DNA of 64,000 bases from Dehalococcoidia bacterium. GTDB lineage: Bacteria > Chloroflexota > Dehalococcoidia > Lucifugimonadales > SHYT01. The position numbers were made by a program, and so were the translations under genes. The stretch covers positions 98,169 to 162,168 of the forward strand of contig SHXZ01000004.1 of assembly GCA_009693045.1 (NCBI GenBank), written 5' to 3'. Of this stretch, positions 1-7,460 are shown one piece after another (within the stretch, counting starts at the first letter, position 1; every line of letters begins with the position of its first letter). Below the pieces are notes generated by a model, which worked only from the letters and a program-made list of their open reading frames with translations, ran no database searches and was not told where the DNA came from.

Positions 1-1509
1 GCCGCCAATGTCCGGCGAGCCTTCCACGAGGCTGATGGTGCCGTCCGAGTTGACGGCGGCGGTGCAGCTTGACGGGCCAGTCCCGTTAATCCAGAAGCCG
101 CTGGCCACGCCACGCCCGCGCCACTTGCCGGTGAGTTGAGACTTGTACTGGGCGCTGTTCTTGGCGGCCTGGAGCATCTCTATGTTGCCGATCCTGGGGA
201 AAACAGGACCGCTGACGCGCCGCGTGCCCTCCTTGGAGGCGTTGAGCAGGCGAAAGTCTATGGGGTCCATCTTGAGCTTCTCACAGATCTCGTCAACGAT
301 GGTTTCGCAGGCGAGGGCAGCAGCGGGAGCGCCCGGAGCGCGGTACGCAGCGACCTTGGGATGGTTGACGACGATGTCGTAGCCTTCCACCCGCGCGTTG
401 GGGATGTCGTAGGGGCCGAGGATGCACTGCGCGCCCGCGTTGACAGGCGAGCCGGGGAAGGCGCCGGCGGTGTAGATGAGCGTGGCATCTGCGGCGATGA
501 TGCGGCCCTGCTTGGTGACCCCCATCTTGAAGCGGAGATAGCCACCCGATGTTGGGCCGGTGCCCTCAAACACCTCGGTGCGGGTCATGGTCATCTTGAC
601 CGGCTGGCCGGTCTTCATGGCGAGCAAGGACACCACGGGCTCCAGGTACACCGACGTCTTGCCGCCGAAGCCGCCGCCGATCTCCATTGGGATGACTTTG
701 ACCTTGGACACCGGCAGGTTCAGCAGGCGCGCGGTCTGGTCGCGCATGGCAAACTGGCCCTGGGAGCTGCACCAGATGGTCAGCGAGCCGTCCGCGCTCC
801 AGCGGGCCGTGGCCGATTGCGGCTCAATGTACCCCTGGTGAACGGGTTGAGTGCGGAACTCCCGCTCCACGACAATGTCGGCTTCCCGAAACCCTTTCTT
901 GATGTCGCCGACCTCAAAGACGAACTGGTTGGCGATGTTGCTCCCCTTGGCGGGGTCGTTGTCGTCGCGATAGCCGCCCGCGCGAATGTTGGGGTTGGTG
1001 ATGGTCTGGAGACGCTCGTGGAGCAGCGGGGCGTCCGGCTTCATCGCTTCCAGCGCGTCAATAACGGCGGGAAGGACATCGTACTCCACCTTGATGAGGG
1101 AGAGTGCTTCCTCGGCCACGTGGGCGTTGATGGCGGCTACCGCGGCGATGGCGTGGCCCCGGTAAAGCGCCTTGTCGCGGGCGAGAACGTTCATGGACAT
1201 GAAGCCCATGTTCTGGAACGCGCCCTCGCCCAGGTCCATGACGCGGGCGGAGATATGCGGCATGTCCTTGCCGGTGACAATGGCCCTGACGCCCGGGTGG
1301 GCCAGCGCCTTGCTGACGTCAATGGACTTGATGCGGGCATGGGCGTGCGGGCTGCGGAGCATCTTGCCGTAGAGAAGGCCGGGCAGGCGAATATCGGCCC
1401 CGTATTGGGCGCGGCCTGTGACCTTGTCCACGCCGTCGTGGCGGATGGGGCGCGTGCCGACAACTTTGTAGTTGGCGGGGCCTCCGGGCCGTACGGTGGT
1501 GGTCATCAT
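1..1509 (-). CDS. Xanthine dehydrogenase family molybdopterin-binding subunit (CoxL-like), partial
   Basis: The gene starts with ATG ATG at 1509/1506 and runs off the left edge, leaving 503 codons of a protein usually near 760-800 residues. It is the large, molybdenum-cofactor-binding subunit of an aldehyde oxidase/xanthine dehydrogenase-type hydroxylase, which inserts oxygen from water into an organic substrate. Visible are the N-terminal signature VVGTRPIRHDGVDKVTGRA, the EIGGGFGGK cofactor-binding loop and AYRAPG near residue 388. Form I CO dehydrogenase has a cysteine-containing AYxCSFR loop at that place, so this is not a genuine CO dehydrogenase. Two further paralogues lie at 7461-9743 and 20820-23132. 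The C-terminal active-site glutamate region is outside the window. Substrate unknown. Confidence 0.93.
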   Translation of the reverse strand, partial: MMTTTVRPGGPANYKVVGTRPIRHDGVDKVTGRAQYGADIRLPGLLYGKMLRSPHAHARIKSIDVSKALAHPGVRAIVTGKDMPHISARVMDLGEGAFQNMGFMSMNVLARDKALYRGHAIAAVAAINAHVAEEALSLIKVEYDVLPAVIDALEAMKPDAPLLHERLQTITNPNIRAGGYRDDNDPAKGSNIANQFVFEVGDIKKGFREADIVVEREFRTQPVHQGYIEPQSATARWSADGSLTIWCSSQGQFAMRDQTARLLNLPVSKVKVIPMEIGGGFGGKTSVYLEPVVSLLAMKTGQPVKMTMTRTEVFEGTGPTSGGYLRFKMGVTKQGRIIAADATLIYTAGAFPGSPVNAGAQCILGPYDIPNARVEGYDIVVNHPKVAAYRAPGAPAAALACETIVDEICEKLKMDPIDFRLLNASKEGTRRVSGPVFPRIGNIEMLQAAKNSAQYKSQLTGKWRGRGVASGFWINGTGPSSCTAAVNSDGTISLVEGSPDIGG

Positions 1510-1539
1510 TATCCTCCCTTGTAGCTTGATGTGGCTCCA

Positions 1540-1573
1540 GCACGATAGCTGGGGATATTGTAGCCTATCGTGC
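1540..1573. promoter_or_regulatory. Dyad in the divergent cox-like/aminopeptidase spacer, possible operator
   Basis: GCACGATAG at 1540-1548 and its exact complement CTATCGTGC at 1565-1573 are separated by 16 bases. On the minus strand a TACAAT sequence (complement of 1557-1562) lies between the arms and could be the -10 box of the CoxL-like gene starting at 1509. No clear -35 box is visible. A repressor site is an inference; a transcript hairpin is the alternative. Confidence 0.35.
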
Positions 1574-1723
1574 AACCCCTGTGCGCCTTGACACCCCGTG
1601 AGGCGCCGCTAAAATCGGACGAGAGTTCTTGTGTGGCGACGGCGGTTGTCATTGCGCGCCAGCAACTTAGGCTTCCCAAGACGACGCCCCAATAGAGAAG
1701 TTGGCCCCTGGGAGGAACGACCG

Positions 1724-4330
1724 ATGACCACGGGAACCGCGTACCGATTGCCCGCCCACGTCAAGCCGCTCAAGTACGAGCTGACGCTGGAGCCCGACCT
1801 GGAGAAGTTCACCTATCGCGGCGAACAGACGGTGCAGGTCCAGGTGACGCAGCCCACCGACCGCATCGCGGTGAACGCGCTGGACCTGAGCATCGCGGAC
1901 GTGCGCGTGCGGCTGCCGAACGGGACCGTCGTGCCGGCGCGGGAGGTGACGCTGGACCACCATACCGAGCGGGCGACGTTCGTGTTTGGGCAGCAGATCC
2001 CCGCCGGCACGTTGGCGCTGAGCATGACCTTCACGGGCACGCTCAACGACCAGCTGCGCGGCTTCTACCGAAGCCAGTACACCGATGCCGAGGGAAAGCA
2101 GCGGTACCTGGCGACGACGCAGTTTGAGGCGACGGACGCGCGGCGGGCGTTCCCGTGCTGGGACGACCCGGCGGTGAAGGCGACGTTCCAGGTGACGCTC
2201 GTTGCGCCGCACGGGAACGTGGCCATCTCCAACACGCCGGTGACGAGCGAGACGACGCACGCCAACGGTTCCAAGGCGTTCAAGTTTGCAGAGACGCCCA
2301 AGATGTCCACGTACCTGCTGTTGTTCATCGTCGGCGACATGGCGTCGGTGGAGGCGAAAGCGCCCAACGGGACACAGGTGCGCGTTTGGACGACGCGGGG
2401 CAAGGAGCAGCAGGGTCACTTCGCGCTGGAGAACGCGGTGAAGCTGTTGGGGCAGTTCAACGACTACTTTGGCATCCCGTACCCGCTGCCCAAGCTGGAC
2501 CACATCGCCATACCGGACTTCGCGGCGGGGGCGATGGAGAACTGGGGCGCCATCACGTACCGGGAGACGGCGCTGCTCTACGACCCGGCGACCTCGGCGG
2601 CCAACACCCAGCAACGCGTCCTGGAGGTCGTGGCGCACGAGATGGCGCACATGTGGTTCGGCGACCTGGTGACGATGGAGTGGTGGGACGACCTGTGGCT
2701 GAACGAGAGCTTCGCCTCGTGGATGGGCGACAAGATGGTGGACCAGGCGTATCCGGAGTGGCAGATGTGGACGCAGTTCGTGTTCCAGGACACGACGGCG
2801 GGGCTGAGCCTGGACGGGCTGCGCAACTCGCACCCCATTGAGCAGCGCGTGGAGAACCCGCACGAGATCCGCGAGCTGTTTGACGCGGTGAGCTACAGCA
2901 AGGGCGCGTCGGTGCTGCGGATGCTGGAGGACTACGTGGGGGCGGAGGGATTCCGCGCGGGGTTGCGGCGGTACATCGCGGCGCACCAGTACGGGAACGC
3001 GCGGACGGAGGACCTGTGGAAGGCGCTGGACGAGGCCTCCGGCAAGCCCGTGACAACGGTGATGAACACGTGGATCAAGCAGATGGGGTACCCGGTGCTC
3101 CAGGCGGAGGCGCAGCGACGCGACGGCGACCTGCGCGTTCAGCTATCGCAGCGCCACTTCCTGTACGACTACCAGCCCGGCGTGGACGACCGTGATCCGG
3201 CGCTGTGGCAGGTGCCTGTCAACGTTCTGCGGGCCAAGACGCAAGGTAGGAAGTCTTCGTTACTGACGGAGCGGCAGGGCGCGGTGGAGATGGGCAAGGG
3301 AACGGCGCCCGCGGCGCGGGACTGGTTCAAGCTGAACGCCGGGCAGACCGCGTTCTACCGCGTGAACTACCAGACGCAGGAGTGGGAGCGGCTGCGGGCG
3401 GCGGTGGAGGCGATGGAGCTGCCGCCGACGGACCGCCTGGGCCTGCAAGACGACGCGTACGCGCTGATGCGCGCGGGCATGGCGCCGGCGACGACGTTCC
3501 TGTCCCTGGCGTCGGCGTACAAGGGCGAGACGGACGCCTCGGTGTGGCGCGACCTGGCGACGGGCCTGCGAGGGATGGAGTCGCTGCTGGCGGACGAGGC
3601 GTTCCTGGCCAAGTACCAGGCGTTCGCGCGGGAGCTGTTCCAGCCCATCGCCCGCAAAGTCGGGTGGGACGCCAAGCCGGGGGAGGGCCACCTAGACGCG
3701 ATCCTCCGCAGCACGGTGCTGGGGCAGGCCGCGGGCTACGGCGACGACGAGGTACTGATGGAAACGAAGTCGCGGTTCACGCGCTTCTTGAACGACCCGA
3801 AGTCGCTGCACCCGAACCTGCGCGGCGTGGTGTACAACGCCATGGCCCACCAGGGCGACCGTAGCGTGTACAGCACGCTGTGGGACCTGTACAAGGCCGC
3901 GCCGACCCAGGAGGAGAAGATGCGCTTCCTGGGAGCGCTCACTGGGTTTGAGCAGCCGGTGCTGCTGCAGGAGACGCTGGAGCGGTCGCTGGGGCCGGAC
4001 GTGCGTTTGCAGGACTCGGTGCTGGCGGTGGGAGGCGTGGCGGGGAACCTGCACGGGCGCGACCTGGCGTGGGAGTTCATCAAGTCGAACTGGGGCGAGT
4101 TTGACCGCCGATACGGCGACGGCGGGTTCGCCATCACGCGACTGGTGGCGACAACCGGCGGGTTCACGACGGCGGAGCACGCGCGGGACGTGGAGGAGTT
4201 CTTCAAGACGCACCCTGCGCCGTCGGCGACGCGGACCATCCAGCAGTCGCTGGAACGCATCGGGCTGAACGTGCGGTGGCTGGGGCGCAACCGGAAGGAG
4301 CTGGGCGACTGGTTCGCGGCGCGGGCATAG
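1724..4330 (+). CDS. M1 family metallo-aminopeptidase
   Basis: Zinc aminopeptidase of 868 residues, removing N-terminal amino acids from peptides in the cytoplasm. The exopeptidase motif GAMEN is at residues 269-273 and the zinc motif HEMAH at 305-309, with the third ligand E328 in the LWLNESFASW segment, giving the canonical HExxH-x18-E. The C-terminal half fits the helical ERAP1-C-like domain, so the length matches the puromycin-sensitive/tricorn-factor branch of M1. An in-frame start at 1631 is possible, but ATG at 1724 has GGAGGAA at 1711-1717 and begins just before the conserved RLPAHVKPLKYELTLEPDL region, so I prefer it. No signal peptide. It is transcribed divergently from the CoxL-like gene and converges on the dehydrogenase at 4552. 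Confidence 0.96.
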   Translation: MTTGTAYRLPAHVKPLKYELTLEPDLEKFTYRGEQTVQVQVTQPTDRIAVNALDLSIADVRVRLPNGTVVPAREVTLDHHTERATFVFGQQIPAGTLALSMTFTGTLNDQLRGFYRSQYTDAEGKQRYLATTQFEATDARRAFPCWDDPAVKATFQVTLVAPHGNVAISNTPVTSETTHANGSKAFKFAETPKMSTYLLLFIVGDMASVEAKAPNGTQVRVWTTRGKEQQGHFALENAVKLLGQFNDYFGIPYPLPKLDHIAIPDFAAGAMENWGAITYRETALLYDPATSAANTQQRVLEVVAHEMAHMWFGDLVTMEWWDDLWLNESFASWMGDKMVDQAYPEWQMWTQFVFQDTTAGLSLDGLRNSHPIEQRVENPHEIRELFDAVSYSKGASVLRMLEDYVGAEGFRAGLRRYIAAHQYGNARTEDLWKALDEASGKPVTTVMNTWIKQMGYPVLQAEAQRRDGDLRVQLSQRHFLYDYQPGVDDRDPALWQVPVNVLRAKTQGRKSSLLTERQGAVEMGKGTAPAARDWFKLNAGQTAFYRVNYQTQEWERLRAAVEAMELPPTDRLGLQDDAYALMRAGMAPATTFLSLASAYKGETDASVWRDLATGLRGMESLLADEAFLAKYQAFARELFQPIARKVGWDAKPGEGHLDAILRSTVLGQAAGYGDDEVLMETKSRFTRFLNDPKSLHPNLRGVVYNAMAHQGDRSVYSTLWDLYKAAPTQEEKMRFLGALTGFEQPVLLQETLERSLGPDVRLQDSVLAVGGVAGNLHGRDLAWEFIKSNWGEFDRRYGDGGFAITRLVATTGGFTTAEHARDVEEFFKTHPAPSATRTIQQSLERIGLNVRWLGRNRKELGDWFAARA

Positions 4331-4343
4331 GCAGAGCGCGCCC

Positions 4344-4370
4344 CATTCGCTTCGCTCAGGGCAGGCTCTG
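4344..4370. repeat. Dispersed repeat, family D (CGCTTCGCTCAGGGC)
   Basis: A short copy of a motif containing CGCTTCGCTCAGGGCAGGCT, or its complement, seen many times in spacers of this window. Other clear copies are near 24739, 39576, 45442, 51868, 51949, 52165, 56090, 57251 and, inside lhr, 59388. It follows the stop of the M1 peptidase gene directly. Function unknown. Confidence 0.6.
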
Positions 4371-4511
4371 CACCCAACACCGCGAAGGAAGTGACTTGGT
4401 TTACGGAGGAGGCGCGCGCGGGAGGTCTTGGAGACTCTGAGGTGGACTGGATGCGAGGGGATTACGGATTCTTCGCCCCACTAGAAAGACAGCCATCGAA
4501 AATGCTTCTGG

Positions 4512-4557
4512 AAATAGGCGAGGAAAAACCTGTTTACAAGGGGGGCCTCGCCTATTT
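4512..4557. terminator. Bidirectional terminator-like inverted repeat
   Basis: AAATAGGCGAGG at 4512-4523 pairs perfectly with 4546-4557 (12 bp stem, 22-base loop). It lies between two convergent genes and overlaps the last codons of the dehydrogenase gene. An A-rich run follows the left arm. Role inferred from position. Confidence 0.45.
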
Positions 4558-5529
4558 GCGTAACTTCTTCAGCGCGTCCGGGTTGATCACCCGCACGGGT
4601 TCACCAGAGAGGAAGCCTCGGATGTCCTCCACGGTCTCCTGGTAGAACTGCTCGTAGGTCTCCTTGGTGACGTAGCCCAGGTGCGGCGTCAGGACGACAT
4701 TCTCCAGGGAGAGGAACGGGTGGCCAGGCGACAGCGGCTCCTCGTCAAACACGTCTAGGCCCGCGCCGGCGATGCGCTTGGCGCGCAGCGCGTCCGCCAA
4801 TGCCTCCTCGTCCACGATGGGCCCGCGCGAGGTGTTGACGAGGTAAGCGGTTGGCTTCATCATGGCCAGCTCGCGGGCGCCGATGAGGCCGCGCGTGCGG
4901 TCGCTGAGGCGCGTCTGGATGGTGACGACGTCGGACGTGCGGAGCAGCTCGTCCTTGGAGATGAGGCGTGCGCCGTGCTGGGCGGCGCGCTCGGCAGTGA
5001 GGTTCTGGCTCCACGCCACCACGTCCATGCCGAGGGCCTTGCCGACGGCGCAGACCTGCAAGCCGAGCCTGCCGACGCCGATGACGCCCAGCCGCTTGCC
5101 GTTCGCGCCGATGCCCACCGAGACCTGCCATTTGCCTTCTCGGACGGCGCGGTCCTCGGCGGGGATGTTGCGGAGCAGTGCAAAGATGAGGCCCCACGTC
5201 AGCTCGGCGGTGGGGTAGCCTAGGACACCGGTGCCGGATACCGCAATGCCGAGCTCGGTGGCGGCCTGCACGTCTATGGCCGCGTTGCTCATGCCGGTGG
5301 TGACGAGGAGCTTGAGGCCAGGCAGACGCTGGAGGACGGAGCGAGGGAACGCAGTGCGCTCGCGCATGGCGCAGACCACCTCGAAGCCCTGGAGTCGCCT
5401 GGCGAGGGCGCCCGGGTCCTTGAGGTGATCGCGGAAGACCTGGACCTCTGCGCCGCGGGGGAGCACGGTCCAGTCGGCGTAACTCAGGGCGACGCCCTGG
5501 TAGTCGTCAAGGACGGCGATCCGGGTCAT
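4552..5529 (-). CDS. D-2-hydroxyacid dehydrogenase family protein
   Basis: NAD-dependent dehydrogenase of 325 residues that interconverts 2-hydroxy and 2-keto acids; phosphoglycerate-dehydrogenase-like. The Rossmann motif GVIGVGRLG lies around residue 150, the substrate-binding arginine is in VNTSRGPIVDEEAL, and the catalytic histidine is in LTPHLGYVTKETYEQF near the end. It lacks the C-terminal ACT domain of classical SerA, so the physiological substrate cannot be named. The start codon at 5529 opens MTRIAVLDDYQGVALS. A degenerate copy of exactly this N-terminus lies upstream at 6129-6177, evidence of a former duplicate. The gene converges on the M1 peptidase gene. Confidence 0.93.
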   Translation of the reverse strand: MTRIAVLDDYQGVALSYADWTVLPRGAEVQVFRDHLKDPGALARRLQGFEVVCAMRERTAFPRSVLQRLPGLKLLVTTGMSNAAIDVQAATELGIAVSGTGVLGYPTAELTWGLIFALLRNIPAEDRAVREGKWQVSVGIGANGKRLGVIGVGRLGLQVCAVGKALGMDVVAWSQNLTAERAAQHGARLISKDELLRTSDVVTIQTRLSDRTRGLIGARELAMMKPTAYLVNTSRGPIVDEEALADALRAKRIAGAGLDVFDEEPLSPGHPFLSLENVVLTPHLGYVTKETYEQFYQETVEDIRGFLSGEPVRVINPDALKKLRK

Positions 5530-5554
5530 AACGCCTCACCCTCACCCTCACCAC

Positions 5555-5800
5555 TTAACGTGGAGAGGGGAATTCGTCCTCTCGCAGAGGGCAAACCGAG
5601 CACTTAGGGGCGGCTTGGAACCCTATTCTACGGGGTTGGGCCACGCGGCGGGAGGCATCCAGGATCTCCAGAGAAACAAGGTTGCCCTGCGCGTCATAGT
5701 CCAGCACGGTGCCAGGCTTATCCTCGTCGCTCTCCGTTACCGGGGTGTCCTGCAAGATCACGGTCAGCGTATCCGTTTGCAGGTCATAGATGACTTTCAT
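5555..5800 (-). CDS. DUF2283 family protein
   Basis: Small protein of 81 residues beginning MKVIYDLQTDTLTVIL, with the family core PGTVLDYDAQGNLVSLEILDASRR. DUF2283 proteins are usually about 60-75 residues and are commonly encoded directly after a DUF4258 protein, an arrangement suggestive of a toxin-antitoxin-like pair whose function is unproven. The start at 5800 would overlap the ancestral stop of the DUF4258 gene as ATGA; that partner is now broken (5801-6076). The last ~15 residues (PLREDEFPSPR) are encoded by a dispersed spacer repeat, so the C-terminus has been lengthened. Probably intact. Confidence 0.75.
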   Translation of the reverse strand: MKVIYDLQTDTLTVILQDTPVTESDEDKPGTVLDYDAQGNLVSLEILDASRRVAQPRRIGFQAAPKCSVCPLREDEFPSPR

Positions 5801-6076
5801 GGGGATTGCCTCCAGTATTTCACGACCCTTGCTCGTCCGGTAGGTGGTGACGACTTCTGCTGGGCTTCTGTCGGTGTCCACAAAGACGCGAATCAGATAC
5901 TCGCGGCCTGCGAGGACTACGCGGTTCTGCAACGCCAAGCGTCCCGGCCGGACCTGATCGGTCTACTGAGGAGCTGCCAAGACCCCTCGCACCTGCTCCT
6001 CTGTGACGCTGCACCGTTCCATTTCAAGGCGGGCGTGGTCTGTTATCACGTAGGCGGAGACTGGGCGCGGTTTCAT
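5801..6076 (-). pseudogene. DUF4258 protein, broken by a TAG codon and a frameshift
   Basis: Read from ATG at 6076, the frame gives MKPRPVSAYVITDHARLEME and continues in family style to VRGVLAAPQ, where TAG (complement of 5963-5965) interrupts it. It resumes as TDQVRPGRLALQN and AGREYLIRVFVDT to TTYRTSK. There the family ending (SKxxKYWR) is lost: removing one G from the GGG after the SK codons restores SKVVKYWRQSP and a TGA that overlaps the ATG of the DUF2283 gene by four bases. So there are two lesions in about 90 codons. Known: DUF4258 genes are often paired with DUF2283 genes. Inferred: a decayed toxin-like partner with a surviving DUF2283 gene. Confidence 0.75.
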
Positions 6077-6128
6077 TCTACCCCACCAGGGTCAGAGCGC
6101 GCGCTTTAGGTACGATGTGCAACGACGT

Positions 6129-6177
6129 GGCTCAGGGCGACGCCCTGGTAGTCGTCAGGAACGGCGATGCGGGTCAT
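6129..6177 (-). pseudogene. N-terminal remnant of a second 2-hydroxyacid dehydrogenase
   Basis: Complement of 6177-6129 reads MTRIAVPDDYQGVALS, almost identical in DNA and protein to the first 16 residues of the dehydrogenase at 4552-5529. Nothing recognisable follows on either side. It is the stub of a duplicated gene or of a recombination that moved the DUF4258/DUF2283 pair between the copies. Confidence 0.75.
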
Positions 6178-6189
6178 GGTTCCCCTTTT

Positions 6190-6226
6190 CTGTAGTCAGG
6201 GCGCACTGCGTGCGCCCTGACTACAG
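6190..6226. repeat. REP-like palindrome, family A variant
   Basis: CTGTAGTCAGGGCGCA at 6190-6205 pairs perfectly with 6211-6226 around a 5-base loop. It has the family A plan (GTAG..GGGCGCAC) with TCA in place of GG. A degraded second copy follows at 6243-6270, overlapping the 3' end of the transposase gene. Confidence 0.7.
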
Positions 6227-6265
6227 GATACGCCATGCGATCGTTAGGGCGCACGCGGTGCGCCC

Positions 6266-6835
6266 CTACAGAGAGCGAGACGCTATCCCGTTAGCGGAGT
6301 TCAGGTCGTCGTTCGACCATTGGAACGGGTTAGCGGCGATGTATTCTCGGATGCGGTTGAATTCGGCCTGGTCACGGATGACATGTTCGTAGTAGTTGCG
6401 TTGCCAGACAGGAGAGCCAGGGTTGTGGCGTACCTGATTAATCTGTTTGGTGGCGGAAGCCTTGAATCCGGCGACAAGGGACCCTAAGGATTTTGGTGAT
6501 CTCTGTAGGGGCGCACGGCCGTGCGCCCCTACAGACTTGTCCGCGCTACGTTCCGGTGTTGGAGAGAAGAGAACGATGGAGTGGAGGTGGTTTGGCATGA
6601 CAACAAAGGTGTCTACCTGGACCTCACGACGTATTGATGCGGTCCGTAGCCATTCGACCCGGACGATTCCGCCAGGATCATTGAGATGCATGCCGTCGTT
6701 AGCGATTTCGCCAAAGAGGGGTTCGCGTTGGTAGGTGCAGAGGGTGAGGAAGTACGCACCGGCCGACGAGTAGTCATAGCCCGAAAGATGGATAGAACGT
6801 CGGTGATGGAGGTCGGGGTGGTAGTGGGCGGGCAT
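6266..6835 (-). CDS. REP-associated tyrosine transposase (RAYT, Y1/HUH family)
   Basis: Single-strand HUH nuclease of 189 residues from the IS200/IS605-related REP-associated group. The metal-binding HUH pair is in VVMPNHLHSIVLF. The catalytic tyrosine is expected in VWQRNYYEHVIRDQ, and the family tail REYIAANPFQW is present. I place the start at ATG 6835: the family N-terminus RRSIHLSGYDYSSAGAYFLT follows closely, and TATAAT (complement of 6843-6848) ends only seven bases upstream, suggesting a leaderless transcript. The open frame continues to 6961, but that part is only palindromic repeat. The gene carries a full family A palindrome inside its coding region (6503-6534), translated VGAHGRAPLQ between SADKS and RSPKSL, and is flanked by more copies. 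RAYTs are thought to spread such palindromes. Confidence 0.92.
   Translation of the reverse strand: MPAHYHPDLHHRRSIHLSGYDYSSAGAYFLTLCTYQREPLFGEIANDGMHLNDPGGIVRVEWLRTASIRREVQVDTFVVMPNHLHSIVLFSPTPERSADKSVGAHGRAPLQRSPKSLGSLVAGFKASATKQINQVRHNPGSPVWQRNYYEHVIRDQAEFNRIREYIAANPFQWSNDDLNSANGIASRSL
6503..6534. repeat. REP-like palindrome, family A, inside the transposase coding sequence
   Basis: Perfect 32-base palindrome: CTGTAGGGGCGCACGG followed by its exact complement. It is in frame in the RAYT gene and reads VGAHGRAPLQ, with no stop codon. Confidence 0.95.
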
Positions 6836-6842
6836 GGGGAGA

Positions 6843-6848
6843 ATTATA
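6843..6848 (-). promoter_or_regulatory. -10 box of the RAYT gene
   Basis: The complement reads TATAAT, seven bases before the ATG at 6835, so the transcript would start at or next to the start codon. No convincing -35 box or ribosome binding site was seen. Confidence 0.45.
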
Positions 6849-6876
6849 CGCGGGACGGAGGTGGATTTGGCGAATT

Positions 6877-6904
6877 GTAGGGGCGCACGGCCGTGCGCCC
6901 CTAC
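6877..6904. repeat. REP-like palindrome, family A
   Basis: Perfect 28-base palindrome, GTAGGGGCGCACGG plus its complement, just upstream of the RAYT gene. A half-degenerate copy follows at 6953-6977. Together with 6503-6534 and 6190-6226 these form a cluster around the transposase. Confidence 0.92.
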
Positions 6905-6952
6905 GGACGGGGACGGACGGTTGGCCCGTTGAGGCGAGAGGTGCACGCGGAC

Positions 6953-6977
6953 GGGGTGCACGGCCGTGCGCCCCTAC
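6953..6977. repeat. REP-like palindrome, family A, degenerate
   Basis: The right arm CCGTGCGCCCCTAC is intact and the left arm is altered to GGGGTGCACGG. It lies at the 5' end of the cluster around the transposase, next to the 3' end of the MoaD-like gene. Confidence 0.75.
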
Positions 6978-7001
6978 GGATGGGCGCGGAGGCGGGTGCC
7001 A

Positions 7002-7271
7002 TCACCCGCCCGCGATGGCGGGGACGAAGTGAACCTCGCTGTCCGCCTTGACCTGCTCCATAAGGCCCAAGTGGGAAACCTCGCCGTCCACGACCACGGC
7101 GATCTCGGGGCGCAGGCGATCGTCCTCTGGGTCGTACAGGTGCTCAAGGATGTCCGGATAGTTCTTGCCGAGGTTGAACACAATTTGCCGGACGGATGCG
7201 CCAGGCACCTCAAGGCGCTTGGCCCCGCCGGTGAGCTTTTGCATCATGGGGGGGATCCAGACGTCTGCCAT
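7002..7271 (-). CDS. MoaD/ThiS-family small sulfur-carrier protein
   Basis: Beta-grasp, ubiquitin-like protein of 89 residues ending in the obligatory Gly-Gly (VHFVPAIAGG). In this family the C-terminal glycine is adenylated and thiocarboxylated and donates sulfur, as MoaD does in molybdopterin synthase. The conserved segment RPEIAVVVDGEVSHLGL corresponds to the loop before the last strand (variants of RDDVAILVNGR). No MoaE or MoeB partner is in the window. Its position beside a molybdenum hydroxylase operon supports a molybdenum-cofactor role, but ThiS-like or other sulfur-carrier functions are possible. A family B palindrome (7386-7420) separates it from the coxL-like gene upstream. Confidence 0.85.
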   Translation of the reverse strand: MADVWIPPMMQKLTGGAKRLEVPGASVRQIVFNLGKNYPDILEHLYDPEDDRLRPEIAVVVDGEVSHLGLMEQVKADSEVHFVPAIAGG

Positions 7272-7385
7272 GGCGGGCCTCGTGTGCTGGTATGCCTATT
7301 CGTCGCCCCTCCATGATGGAGCGAGGAAGGCGTTTTTGCAACTCCAACAGCGCCCTTTGGCCGGGCAAGTGTTGGTCAAGAAGCG

Positions 7386-7420
7386 CTGGTAGGGGCGGGT
7401 TCAAAACCCGCCCCTACCAG
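7386..7420. repeat. Palindromic repeat, family B
   Basis: CTGGTAGGGGCGGGTT at 7386-7401 and its complement at 7405-7420 flank a CAA loop. Other members are at 33169-33197 and in the core of 12295-12379. It lies just downstream of the coxL-like stop codon and could act as a terminator. Confidence 0.85.
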
Positions 7421-7460
7421 TTAGCCAACAAAAGGCTGCTCCGAGGTGTCTGCTCCCGCC

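Noticed and set aside
136..1524. Long plus-strand open frame of 462 codons over the CoxL-like gene
   Set aside because: It is antisense to a gene with clear family motifs. High GC keeps the complementary frame free of stops; its product (rich in Gly, Ala, Val, Asp, His) has no domain.
4391..4645. Small plus-strand open frame after the M1 peptidase gene
   Set aside because: It overlaps the inverted repeat and the end of the dehydrogenase gene on the other strand and has no conserved features.
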